This document shows, in pieces, positions 12,757 through 23,395 of a stretch of DNA of 64,000 nt. The DNA is from Mikania micrantha (taxonomy: Eukaryota; Streptophyta; Magnoliopsida; Asterales; Asteraceae), in the NCBI GenBank assembly GCA_009363875.1, contig CM018682.1:58550031-58614030 (forward strand), in the 5' to 3' direction. The position numbers and the translations under genes are program-made. How positions within the stretch are numbered: the stretch's first letter is position 1; the number at the start of each line of letters is the position of its first letter. The notes under the pieces are model-generated. The model did no database searches and was not told where the DNA came from. It was given only the letters and a program-made list of their open reading frames with translations.

Positions 12757-15700
12757 TGTCACACCCCGAGCCGGCGGGTTGGATCGACTTTCCCGTCGGG
12801 CGGAAGGTTCCCGGGGCACGATATCGTGAGTGATAATAGAAATGATCAGATTGTTTACATTGCACATGATATATAAATGAGAAACTGCTAGATGAAAAAA
12901 GAATTAAAAAGTTAAATTACATCAATTTAGTTCATAATTTAACAATGTAAATCTACTATCAACATCATAAATTTTCTATCTTGTATCTACACAAGATATA
13001 CAAAATAAATTGTAAAATGATGTCCAAAAGTATCCAAAATGCTAGGTCCTCTAACTCGTATCCTAATCCAAAAGCATTGACTTCTTAATTGACCTGTTCG
13101 TCACCTGAGAAGTCAAGCAAAAAGATCAAGTTAACACATGGTTGGTGAGTTCATGTAGTTTTGTAAAAATGAGTTTGAATAACCTTTTGAATGACAACCT
13201 TAACCTCACCATTAACCACCTATACCATCTAGTTCTGTATGCTTATATATAGGGCATATGTAGGGTTGAACTTACCGCCCGCCCAGCCACCGTACTACCA
13301 CATACCAAACCACATGATATATTGTTCCTGGTGATAATTAAGCGTTTCATCCCACATTTTTGATTTCATAACATTTGATTCATAGCCTTTGATTTCCCTG
13401 AAAATGTTTACCTTGATTCCCCAAAATGACAACCTTAACCTCATCAACGACCACCTATACTATCCAATCAAGTATGCTTATATATAGGGCATATGTAGGG
13501 TCGAACTTACCGCCCGCCCAGCCACTGTCCCACCATATACCGGACTGCTTAGCATATTGTCGTTAATGATAATTAAGCGTTTCACTCCATTCACATTCAT
13601 TTTAGATTTTGATTTCCACAAATAGAATCACCTCTGATCCTTTGAGTTCACCATGTATTCATGATTACTCCACAGCACTTGTAGAAATATAATATTAATT
13701 GTTTAATTAAATTAATAATTAAGCATTTAGATACAACTAAGACATGATGATTGGGCCTTATTTGGCTCAATCAATTAGACTTAGTTGTTGGTGGTTGTCC
13801 AAGTTGTACCCTCTAACACGTGGCCCATATCAGGCATGACCCACAAGGAGACTACCTGTATGCGTCAGGACTTTCATGAGGCCCATATCAGCTTGACCCA
13901 ATGGCCTACTGTACATGCCGGGACTTTAAGGATATCCTTTGATTCTTGAACGTCTTTGATTCTCATGATTTCATTTGATAGTTTAAGTTATGCCCATGTA
14001 GCTTGACTACAAGAGTCTACTACTGTGACGGGACTTTCCGTGTGTTACACGTGGTCTTGATTTACATACAACTGACATCCACCTTAACATAAGCAATTAA
14101 TGATTTCATTAGATCTTAATGATTTCATTATTTCCATGATTCACACACGGTTATGATTCCCATGATTCTCTTGATTCTGATCTATTGGATTCCATGATTT
14201 CACCAGGACGGTAGATTCTTGAGTAGGATCCTTAGTTTAATGATCACGCATTGGACTAGATTCCATTGATTTTGATCTTTAGCTTTAGTTCTTTTGATTT
14301 CACTTTGAATTTAGATTCTTGAATTTGAACTCGATGGACTAAGGGTTTGTTTAGAGTTTAGAATTAAAGTATTACTCATAAGAGTAATTAATTAACTTGT
14401 TAGATAATTCTGCATAGCAATTACCTAGACAGGAGTCTAGGAGTATACACAAGCACTTATAAAGCGTATAATATGTAAAAGCATTTACGTTAAACGATTT
14501 AAATAAAAAGGTTTGCGCATGCTTCTCAGCCCTGCGTTTGAAAAAAAATGTTTAGAAAGGGGGCAGTGAACTCACATGTGTTGTTCTGTATTGAATTACC
14601 ACAAAATGTGCGCTCGTTGTTGTAGCCTACGTTTCTTCAGTTCCTGAGTTGTTTTAAGAGAATTCGAATACGATAAGTATTTATAATAGTCGCAACTAGG
14701 GTTTGGTCTCGGTGTGCAACTAAGTGTCCTATGTATTAATATGTTTCTAAGATTTCATCTAACTAGTCTAACTTATTACCCCTTAATAACCCGAATCCCA
14801 TAATTCATTCTTACAAGTTCTTATTTGGAAACGTTTTTAAATTAATTCATGTTGAGTTAAATATTTAATAAAAATCATTTAATTTAATTAATTAAATTTT
14901 ATAATTTAACTTCTTTTATTAAGACATGATTAATTTGAGTAAAGTGTAGTTTATGCATGATGAGCTTGGTTCAAGCCCATTGGGCCAACCTCGGGCCCAT
15001 TATTGACCTTTGATTTCCAATTGATTTCTTATCAATACCATGATTAACTAAGGCTAAATGATTTGGACAAATCACCTAAGTTAGTTACATCTCCCTATGG
15101 ACTTTCCTAAGGTCTAAGTGTTAACACACACTCCAACCTTTAGGTTTTTGTTTTGATTCACATGATCCCATAATAAATCTCCAATTGTGTTAAACTAGTT
15201 TGATAGATGTTAACAACTCATGTTAAGTTGTTAGTGTGTTTTAAGAAAAACCATTTTCATTCGAACTCAAATTCATGTTTTCTTTAATTCAATTCACCAT
15301 CTATACCTCATGTAGCCTAACCCATCGCTATGTGAATGACTCCATGATTATTCAAGGAAACTTTAGTTCACCCATGGTTATTTGCATGGAAGGGACCCTA
15401 ATAACCTTCCTCATGCACACACACACTAGAATCCCATGCATGCATGTCCATTTCGGCTCACGTTCATGCCCACACGCGAATTCTATGCATGCCATCGATG
15501 GACCAATTTGTTACGCATGGGCCGAATGAGTTCCTGCGACAAAGGTCTCGACCGAAAGGGATATGGCCGAAAGGCTCGGCCGCATGGCCTTGGCCGACCA
15601 ACCTAGCCGATCGAATAGCCCTGGCCGCATGAAAGAAGTGCCGATTGAAAGAGAATGGGCCGCATGGGTCTCTACCGAAAGTGATTGGCCGAATGAGGGC

Positions 15701-16893
15701 TAGTTCGGGCGAAGGGTTGGCTCCATTCGGTGTGTAGCCATTCGGTCGAATAGGCTGGCTGGTTCGGCATTAATGCCATTCGGCGTGCTGGGTATAAACC
15801 CATTCGGGTCTTCGAATGCACCCACCATGGCAGCCTAAATCTCACCCAAATGACCAAGACTCGAATGGTACTTGCTTCCTACAACTTCCTAAGTGATTGT
15901 TGTGGGATTTTCATAAGTGTTTGAAGCTTGGAACCGGCTCAAGAGAGGGGCGGCCAAGAGGGTTTTCAAAACCCTAAAACTGAACAAAAGTTTGATTTTT
16001 ACCTCGAATATGTTGGATGAACGTTTAGATCTGTTGTACTTTTAGGTTCTACGTGAAGTAGTGGTCGTTTTGACTCCAAAAACTCAAGATTTTATGAAGA
16101 AACGAAGGAGATCGGGTGATGGCTTCTAGAGAGAGAAACTAGAGAGAGGAGACGAAAATGGGTAATAAATCTGCTTGGTGGGGATGGTGGGGAGATTAAA
16201 TGCCATCGTAAGTGATGGTGAAATACCCGCTTATGTCCGGGGTCATTCGGTTTCGCTCAGTTTCGCGTAAAACGTGAGTTTCCTTTCGTTTTCGAAATCG
16301 AACGTCACGATTTTAGAATGAAATTTGTAAAATTATTTTATGTGGTTATTCCTAGTAAATTAACTAAATATATTTTGTTTATTTTAAATTTTCGAAATAT
16401 TTAATTAACTGTTTATAATCGAATCGTACAATCGTCGCGTGTATTCTTTCAAATCGTCACCCGTACGAACACGTCAATAACTATACTTTTCTATATTGTT
16501 TTCTAATTATCGGATATCATTCAGAACGTTATACCTTCAGATATATTCGTACAGATCGTCACCTATACGAATAATCCGTCAATTTAGCATTCACGAAACG
16601 ACATCCGTGTTGTTTTGTTCAGTAAAGCCTCACATACGTTTATACGTAATAAAATCCTATCATATAATCAGATGATGGTTCTGTAATGCCAGATAATTAT
16701 CTGACTGATGAACCATAGTTCTGAAATTCGTTTCTCTAAAATGATTCTGGATTTGCTCTTTGATAACACAAAATGATATTGATACATGATTTGAACATGA
16801 CATACAATAAAACACGTATAATTTGTACCTGATTACTGTTCAAGTTACTGTTGAGATCACTATTCCGGTGACATTTCCGGCACTGATGTTACA
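12757..16893 (-). repeat. Element A 5' LTR (4137 bp)
   Basis: Partner of 3811-7953, with the same landmarks in the same order: conserved terminal block, duplicated late box (about 13192-13600), donor-like arm TGAACTCAC at 14567-14575, motif domain (about 15500-15825), twin palindromes (16443-16470 and 16545-16572). Confidence 0.92.
16443..16572. promoter_or_regulatory. Twin U3 palindromes (A 5' LTR)
   Basis: The copies at 16443-16470 (one arm changed to ATTCTT) and 16545-16572 keep the ATCGTCAC core. Confidence 0.55.
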
Positions 16894-16924
16894 GTCTCCC
16901 CTTGTTAGAGAAATTTCATCCCGA
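16894..16924 (-). mobile_element. Extra polypurine tract and internal stub outside element A
   Basis: Directly beyond A's 5' LTR, where host flank is expected, stands GTCTCCCCTTGTTAGAG followed by AAATTTCATCCCGA. This is the polypurine tract and 3' internal end of another copy of the family, broken off at about 16924. A's right LTR therefore doubles as the 3' LTR of a second, deleted element. Confidence 0.8.
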
Positions 16925-19159
16925 TTAAGCCACTTAATTGGCCACTCTCACTTAATTGGGCTAACTTCACTCGGCCCATTTATTCGGCCCATGCTACACC
17001 TTCGGCCCAATGAGGTTCAACCGGCCCAATATCATTCGACGTAGCTACTCATTCGGCCCACACTATCATTCGGCCTAAGGGCTAAATTCTCATTCGATCG
17101 GCCCAAGTGGTTCGGCACTTTCATTCGGCCCATGGCCATTAGTTTGGTCCAATTATTCGGCCCATATAACAAATGTAGTGAATCAATACTTGAAACCGAT
17201 TAAACCGGATTATGTGCATGGGATTATGGTCTATTACTACAAAGGTGGCAACATTGTTATTAACATTTATACATAACACCTAACAACCACTTTTATAAAA
17301 TTAATGATGACACGTGGTTATCTAAAACATATGGGAGAGATGTTCAAACATGCTAGCTAGTCTAAATGATTGCAAGGGTAATATGCAAGCTTGTTACAAA
17401 ACCTAAGTGATACTTAGGAACTATTTTGGATTTCAAACCTACACAATATCTTACGGATAAGACAAATGCAACACAAAATTAATAACTTTACATACCAACC
17501 TTAACCTAATTGGGTTAGGTGTTAGTAAAATCCATAACAAAAAGACAAAGCCGAATGATGACCGAGACTTATGGGTGTTAGCCAACTTTGGGGCTAACAT
17601 ATACACGCACACAAATCACCTATAACTTATACTTATAGGTTACAAACATTGTGAAATCAACACAGGATCGTGAAAACAAACAACAAGTACAACAAAGAGC
17701 GCGTGCATTCTTGTTAAGGCTAAGTCAACCACAACAACTACAAGGTGAGTTCATATGCCCCTTTTCTAATCTTAACTGATTTCAAAGCTCGGGGCTGAGA
17801 AACATGCTTAAAGCTTTAGTTACTTAAAAGTTTTGATATAACATACTGATTTTACTATGATTCAAATAATATCGTTTATCCTTATTACAGTTTATCATAG
17901 TATGCTTGCTTGTTTGATCATTATCATAACGGTAATATCTAGTATGATACGTGTTAACATAGCTTCATGACATCAATACAATAGAATAATACTAGTTGCA
18001 AGATTTTATCTTACAACATCTTATTATTCTTACACGAATGAACAACGAGATAATCAAGAGGTAACATGCTGATAATCATTGCCAATAACAAGAATGATGC
18101 TCATGATAACGTAACTTCATGATAACAGGATCATTCACACATTACTAGTATAGTGTATTAAGACAAGTTCTTATAACACTTGTCAAAGTCAATAAGATCA
18201 CACAACATAGAGTTAACAAATGAGACAATTACTTGTGATATCGGGGAGGATATCATGATAGCATACTTTTGGGATGTCATTCCCTACACATGCTACCATG
18301 GGTTACTAAAACAAATTCTTAACATACGTGGTTAACACATGAGAACACATAACATTGGAGAATATCACACATTGATTACTACATGACGGTTTATAATAAA
18401 TCATACTCTTGAAATAGGATTTTAGGGATCCTATAGGGGTGAACATGGGACATTAGGTTAACCTTATTAAACAATCATAAAGCTTACATCCTTTCTAAAT
18501 AACATCATACCAAAAGAATCATAACTCCATCTTCATAGAAATGGAGTTGACTCGACACAGTAGGATCATACCGAGCATTGTATGCGATAACATTCTAATT
18601 ATTAACACTCCAAAGGTTTTGGGAACCTATTCATTCAAATAGATAACGTGGAGAGGAAATCTTACATACCGGGTTGGTCAGGAATGACAACCACTGGGAC
18701 AATTATGTCTCAATCTAGGTATCATGGAGAGGATACCTTACACTCCAAACCAGTCAGAGACCACATACCTAGCGACTCTAAATTTTCATTTTTCTAGATA
18801 TTTTGGAGAGAATATATTGCACGCCAAACTTATCAATGGAACACGCCTAGAGACGATTCCGTCTCACTCAAATAGATATTATGACAGTCAGAGAGACTAT
18901 TTAGTCTTGCTTTAGTTATCTTTGAGAAGGGATATCTTACACTCCGGGTTAATCAGAAATGATTAGCTACAAAAACTATTAAGTTTTGCTCTAGATATCG
19001 AGGAGGATATCTTACACGCCGGGCTAATCCGTAAGGAATAGCTAACAAAGACCATTACGTCTCTTCTTCAAACGATGGGAATAATCAACTTTTGGGAATC
19101 ATGGGTGAAATGAAATGGGTATCCATAGCTGTATTGCAAGTGGTGTGGAGTTTTATCAG

Positions 19160-19215
19160 TCATGTGGTGGGATGTTGGCTGGGGCTTGTTCCCCTACATA
19201 TGCCCTATATATAAG
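19160..19215 (+). promoter_or_regulatory. Conserved GC-rich + TATA-like box (H)
   Basis: GTGGTGGGATGTTGGCTGG followed by CATATGCCCTATATATAAG in sense orientation. It is the most recognisable shared block of the LTRs in this window. Confidence 0.5.
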
Positions 19216-19266
19216 CATAACTGATAGGATGAGATACTATTTGTAAGTATAGCTATGGAGAGGACA

Positions 19267-19271
19267 TAGTG
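19267..19271. other. Target-site duplication of B, left copy (TAGTG)
   Basis: TAGTG directly precedes B's terminal TGTCACACC. The matching copy is at 32836-32840, beyond the Cassandra element inserted at B's other end. Confidence 0.7.
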
Positions 19272-19790
19272 TGTCACACCCCAAGCCGGCGGAGTAGGAT
19301 CGGGTTTCCCCGACGGGCGGAAGGTTCCCGGGGCGCGATATCATGAGTGATAATCGAAGTGATCAGATTGTTTACATTGCACATGATGTCAATGAGAAAT
19401 GCTAAATATAATAGAATTACAAAGTTAAATTACAGTAGTATCGTTTATAATTTAACAATGTAAATCTATTGTAAACATCAATAAATGACTATCTTGTATT
19501 TACACAAGATATACAAAATAATTTGTATAATGATGTCTTCAAAAGTATGCAGGTCCAAAATGCTAGTCTTCTATATGAAGTCCTAGTCCACAAGAAATGA
19601 CTTCTTAATTAACCTGTTCATCACCTGAGAAGTCATGCAAAAACAAAAGTCAACACATGGTTGGTGAGTTCATGTAGTTTAGTATTTGAAAATGATTTGA
19701 AACTGATCTGAACATGATTTGAAAATGATTTGAAAACCTCCTTTGGTAAAGACCCTAACCTCATTAACGCCACATGTAATATCCGAATCG

Positions 19791-19860
19791 GTATGCTTAT
19801 ATATAGGGCATATGTAGGGTCGAACTTACCGCCCGCCCAGCCACCGTCCCACCACATACT
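19791..19860 (-). promoter_or_regulatory. Conserved GC-rich + TATA-like box (B 3' LTR)
   Basis: The coding strand reads a GC-rich GGTGGCTGGGCGGGCGG block, then GTAAGTTCGACCCTACATAT, then GCCCTATATATAAGC. The TATATATA is a good TATA-box candidate. The copy in the 5' LTR is at about 28750-28820. Confidence 0.45.
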
Positions 19861-20384
19861 AATCCGTATATGACACTGTTGTTAATGATAATTAAGCATG
19901 TTTACCCTTAACACAATTCCATAAGTTTCTCTGTTCATTGTCCCTGTCATTACAATCATTTGAAATCCCTGTTGATTTCATAAGTTCATCACACAATATG
20001 ATCAACCACACAATTGTATAAACATTTATAAATGCTTAATTAAACAAGTAAGTAAACATTTAATAAAATCTAAGTCCTTATGATTGGGGCCTTTGGTCAT
20101 ACTCGAGTAGACTAGTCTGTCAATCTAGGTACTTAGTAGTTAGGAAAACTGTAAATATCCTCAAACATACGACCTACAAGTCAAACGGTCTAGCTAGGAC
20201 TTCTTGAAATGTAGGATTTTATGTTTCGTCTGTTTTTGGCGTATGCTATCTCTGATATTTCCCAGGCTTTCCCTTAAAAATGTTTTATTGATTCGTCTGA
20301 TTCTGTCGCAAGATGTACTTGACGCGTTGATCATAGAATACTAGATTCATCGATCGATTGTACACTTGATTCGTTATTCCACAA

Positions 20385-20625
20385 ACACTTGGTTTGTAGA
20401 ACATTGAATGTTGTCTTTGCAAAGATTGTTTTGTTTGATTTCTTGAAGTCCCACACTTGTTTGTCAAAATGTTTGGTTTGATTTCCTTGAATTCACCCAC
20501 TTGTTTTGTCAAAATGTTTGGTTTGATTCCTTGAATTCACCCACTTGATTTGTCAAAATGTTTAGTTTGATTCCTTGAACCCCCACACTTGTTTTGTCAA
20601 AATGTTTGATGTGATCTTTTTGAAA
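20385..20625. repeat. Tandem repeat, 43-48 bp unit (B LTR)
   Basis: Four to five imperfect copies of a unit containing TTGTCAAAATGTTTGGTTTG and CACCCACTTG. The 5' LTR (about 29340-29515) has one or two fewer copies, so the array has changed length since insertion. Confidence 0.8.
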
Positions 20626-21764
20626 TGTTTTGATCTCTTGAAATCTTTTAGTTTAAATTTGATTATTCACTTAATTTATAAGTAAATCAGTTAGTAAACC
20701 TGCATAAAATCTTCCTAGACATGGTCTAGGATAACATTTATATATATGTAAAACATATCAATTTAAAAGCATTTAAGTAAACAATTTAAATAAACAGTTT
20801 ACGCATGCTTCTCAGCCCCGCATTTTAAAACAAAAATGTTAGAAAAGGGGCAATGAACTCACCTGTGCTGCTATGTAATTTGATCTAACACAAAATGCGC
20901 GCTCCTGTATGTAAGCTAAGTTTCTTCGGTTCCTGAGTTATTTTATAAGAATTCGAATATAATAAGTACGCGTAGTAGTCGTTGTGCCTAAGGTTTGAGT
21001 CTTGTTGTGTGTGCAACTAAGTGTCTTAGTACTAAGTGTATCTAAGATCTAAGCTATCTTAATTATCCTTCTCATGATCTCAATTCCTGTGTTGAGTTAC
21101 AATACATACTTTTAAATTTTAGAAAATTTTGGCAGAGTTTCCTTTGTTTTCTGTTAAAATCCAGACAATTATATTGCCTCTTTATACTCAATTCCCAACA
21201 ATTTAAATCAAAATAAGTCTTTAAACCAAACATTACAATTAACTTTTATAACCAAATAAACTTAAAGGAAATCAATGCTATTTATAATTTCAAATTAAAA
21301 AAGATTTTAATTGGAAACATTCGCACATTTCCATTTCAATATTAAAACATCATTATCCAAAATTTAATCAACACGTAATGTATGTTGGGCTTAATTAAGC
21401 CCCATTGGGCCCTCTTAGGCCCAATATCAAACTTTGGTTTCAATTGGATATCCTTGCTTTCTAATTGGTCAAGATTCAATTCCATAAATGGTCTCATGTA
21501 GATAATTACTCATCTAAGTGAATTATTATAAACATTCCATAATGTAGATGTTGATAACCTAGTACATTACTTGATCTGGAATCCCTTGTTATTTGTCCTT
21601 AATGCTATCTTATTCATTAATAACTAGTTGTTACACAAGATTTAATATCTCATGTCATTCCCATGCACACCCACGTATCCCATGCACACACACAACTTTG
21701 CCTTATGTATATGTACGTATCTAACCCCCTTGCATCCTAAAATCTCAGGTTTAAGGTTGTTTGT

Positions 21765-22265
21765 TGTTCGGCATCATCCCAAGGCAGCGAACCCTTGATG
21801 GAGTGACCTCGGGTTCGGCTAACTTAACAAGGTTCGGTTGAGGGTTCGTGAGTTGCATGGCCAAGGTTCGGCCATGCAAGGTTCGGCCTTAACAGGTTTG
21901 TCATGTAAGGGTTCGGTTGGTCCATCTATGCAGGTTCGTTCAGTGGCATCCGATGGTTCGCTTAACTTCTAAAGGTTCGGCAAGGTGCGCTGGTTCAGCA
22001 GGGTTGGTGCGGTTCGGCCGATCAATGGTTTGCCATGCAAAGGCTCGTGAGCCATAAGGTTCGTTCGCCTCAAATGGTTCGGCTAGAGGAATAGTTCGGC
22101 TAGGCCTGGTTTGTGTCAAGGAAGGTTCGGCTGCAGGTGGCTCAGGTTCGCCTGCAGGTGGGCACAGGTTCGTTGCAGATAACCCACAGGGTTCGTGGCC
22201 AGCAAAGAAGGTTCGGCCAAGGATTACTAGGGTTCGGCCGGCGAGATCCCACGAACCTGTAAGGG
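21765..22265. repeat. Motif-iterated leader domain of B (GGTTCGGC)
   Basis: I count about 18 GGTTCG words in roughly 500 bp on the plus strand, most as GGTTCGGC or GGTTCGTT. The duplicate is at about 30650-31145 in the 5' LTR. A 60-residue open frame occurs identically in both LTRs (22142-22324 and 31028-31210), which only reflects LTR identity. Confidence 0.8.
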
Positions 22266-22588
22266 TTTTGGAGTTCCCATCCTCGTTTTAACGAGATAAA
22301 CCTGTTACAAACTCGCTCTAACAAATTCTAAACCCATGTAATAACCTGATCTAAGTGTTCTAAGTGCTTTAGTGCCGGTTATAATAACAAATCGCAAGAA
22401 CTTGAGAAAACCCTCTAAAATTCGAATTTAAAGTGAATTATTACCTTCGATTTCGTGGATAAACACACCAAATACTTGTACTTCTGTGATCTACAAGGTG
22501 AAAGGATCAAAATGACGCCTAGAACACTTGATTTCAACGAGATTTGAGCCTCCAAATATTAGAAAGAAGATGTTTTCTTGTATGAGAT

Positions 22589-22655
22589 TTAGAGAGAGAG
22601 AGAGAGAGAAAACGAATGAGAGAGAGAGAGAAAACGAATGAGAGAGAGAGAAAAG
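22589..22655. repeat. GA-rich tandem repeat
   Basis: Three GA runs separated by AAAACGAATG. The other LTR (about 31479-31512) has two, an LTR-to-LTR length polymorphism. Confidence 0.9.
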
Positions 22656-22910
22656 TGGAAATGGGTGGTGGTTGTGGCATTTATTGCCCTCATTAATTGT
22701 GGGAAGATACCCGGTCGTTCGGTCTAGTTCGGTCTCGCGTAACGTGTCGGTTTCGCGTGGTTTTCACGGCGAAACTATACGATTATAAAATAGAATTTAT
22801 TTAATTATTCTAGGTTGTGATTCCTAATAAATTAACTAATATCTTCTTATTTAATATAATATTTAAAACATAATTAACTGTTTAAATCGAAATGTACGGT
22901 CGTCGCGCGT

Positions 22911-23040
22911 ATTCGTTCGAATCGTCACTCGTACGAACACGACGATAACCATACTTTTCAATCTTGTTTTCTAATTATAGAATATCATTCAGAACGTTAA
23001 ACTTTCAGGTTTATTCGTACAGATCGTCACCTATACGAAT
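22911..23040. promoter_or_regulatory. Twin U3 palindromes (B 3' LTR)
   Basis: 22911-22938 and 23013-23040, starts 102 bp apart; ATTCGT ... ATCGTCAC ... ACGAAC/ACGAAT. Confidence 0.6.
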
Positions 23041-23361
23041 ACCCTGTCGGTTTAGCATTCACATAACAATATTCGTGTGTTTTGTTCTTTAAAGTCTCAC
23101 ATACGTTTATACATAATAACTCCTAAACAAATAATCACATGATGGTTCTTTGTTGTCAAATAATTTATCTGACCCAAGAACCATTGTTCTGAACTGTGTT
23201 TCTGTTAAATGTTTCTGAATTTGTCCTATGATAACACAAAATGACAAGGATAAATGATATGAATCTGAAACGTACTGAAATGTATATGATTCGTACCTGT
23301 TTTACTGTTCATGTACTATAGAGATCACTGTTCCGGTAACGGTTCCGGCACTGATGTTACA

Positions 23362-23374
23362 GTCTCCCCTTGTT
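23362..23374 (-). other. Polypurine tract of element B
   Basis: AACAAGGGGAGAC on the coding strand, adjoining the 3' LTR. Confidence 0.85.
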
Positions 23375-23395
23375 AGAGAAATTTCGTCCCGAAAT

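Larger units (their letters stand above)
3811..16893 (-). mobile_element. Element A: Ty3/gypsy (Tekay-like) retrotransposon
   Basis: Two directly repeated LTRs (3811-7953 and 12757-16893) flank a 4.8-kb internal region coding on the minus strand. A degenerate primer-binding site adjoins the right (5') LTR and a polypurine tract adjoins the left (3') LTR. The LTRs differ at many scattered sites, more than those of B or D, and the coding region has numerous stops and frameshifts, so A is comparatively old. The 5-bp flanks do not match (AGCGA on the left, GTCTC on the right). The right flank is itself a polypurine-tract stub, which points to recombination with another copy. Confidence 0.9.
16925..19271 (+). 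repeat. LTR remnant H, left part (opposite orientation)
   Basis: No gene. Landmarks of the same LTR architecture occur in plus orientation: CATTCGGCCCA-type motif iteration (about 16960-17170), AGGTGAGT donor-like site at 17743-17750, GGGCTGAGAAACATGC near 17792, and the GGTGGGATGTTGGCTGG plus CCCTATATATAAGC box at about 19160-19215. The U3 start is missing. The LTR is cut at 19271 by element B and resumes at 32836. Confidence 0.75.
19625..20862 (-). other. Putative LTR intron (B 3' LTR copy)
   Basis: On the coding strand a consensus donor AG|GTGAGT lies at 20864-20857 and a plausible acceptor TGACTTCTCAG|GTGA at about 19625. The donor arm (20853-20863) and 19663-19673, 38 nt before the acceptor, are perfectly complementary over 11 nt. 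The equivalent sites in the 5' LTR, which would act in the 5' leader, have arms at 29739-29749 and 28623-28633. Splicing is inferred only. Confidence 0.35.
19272..23361 (-). repeat. Element B 3' LTR (4090 bp)
   Basis: From TGTCACACC to GATGTTACA. It is 100 bp longer than the 5' LTR. About 72 bp of this difference is a segment near 20385-20456, part of a tandem-repeat tract and absent from the other LTR; about 20 bp more is an extra GA-repeat unit near 22610. Confidence 0.95.

Noticed and set aside
21765..22265. tRNA gene cluster suggested by repeated GGTTCG
   Set aside because: No acceptor stems, anticodon arms or A-boxes are visible around the words.
22142..22324. 60-residue frame present identically at 22142-22324 and 31028-31210
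   Set aside because: Identity follows from the two young LTRs of B. The frame overlaps the GGTTCG iteration and is absent from other LTRs.
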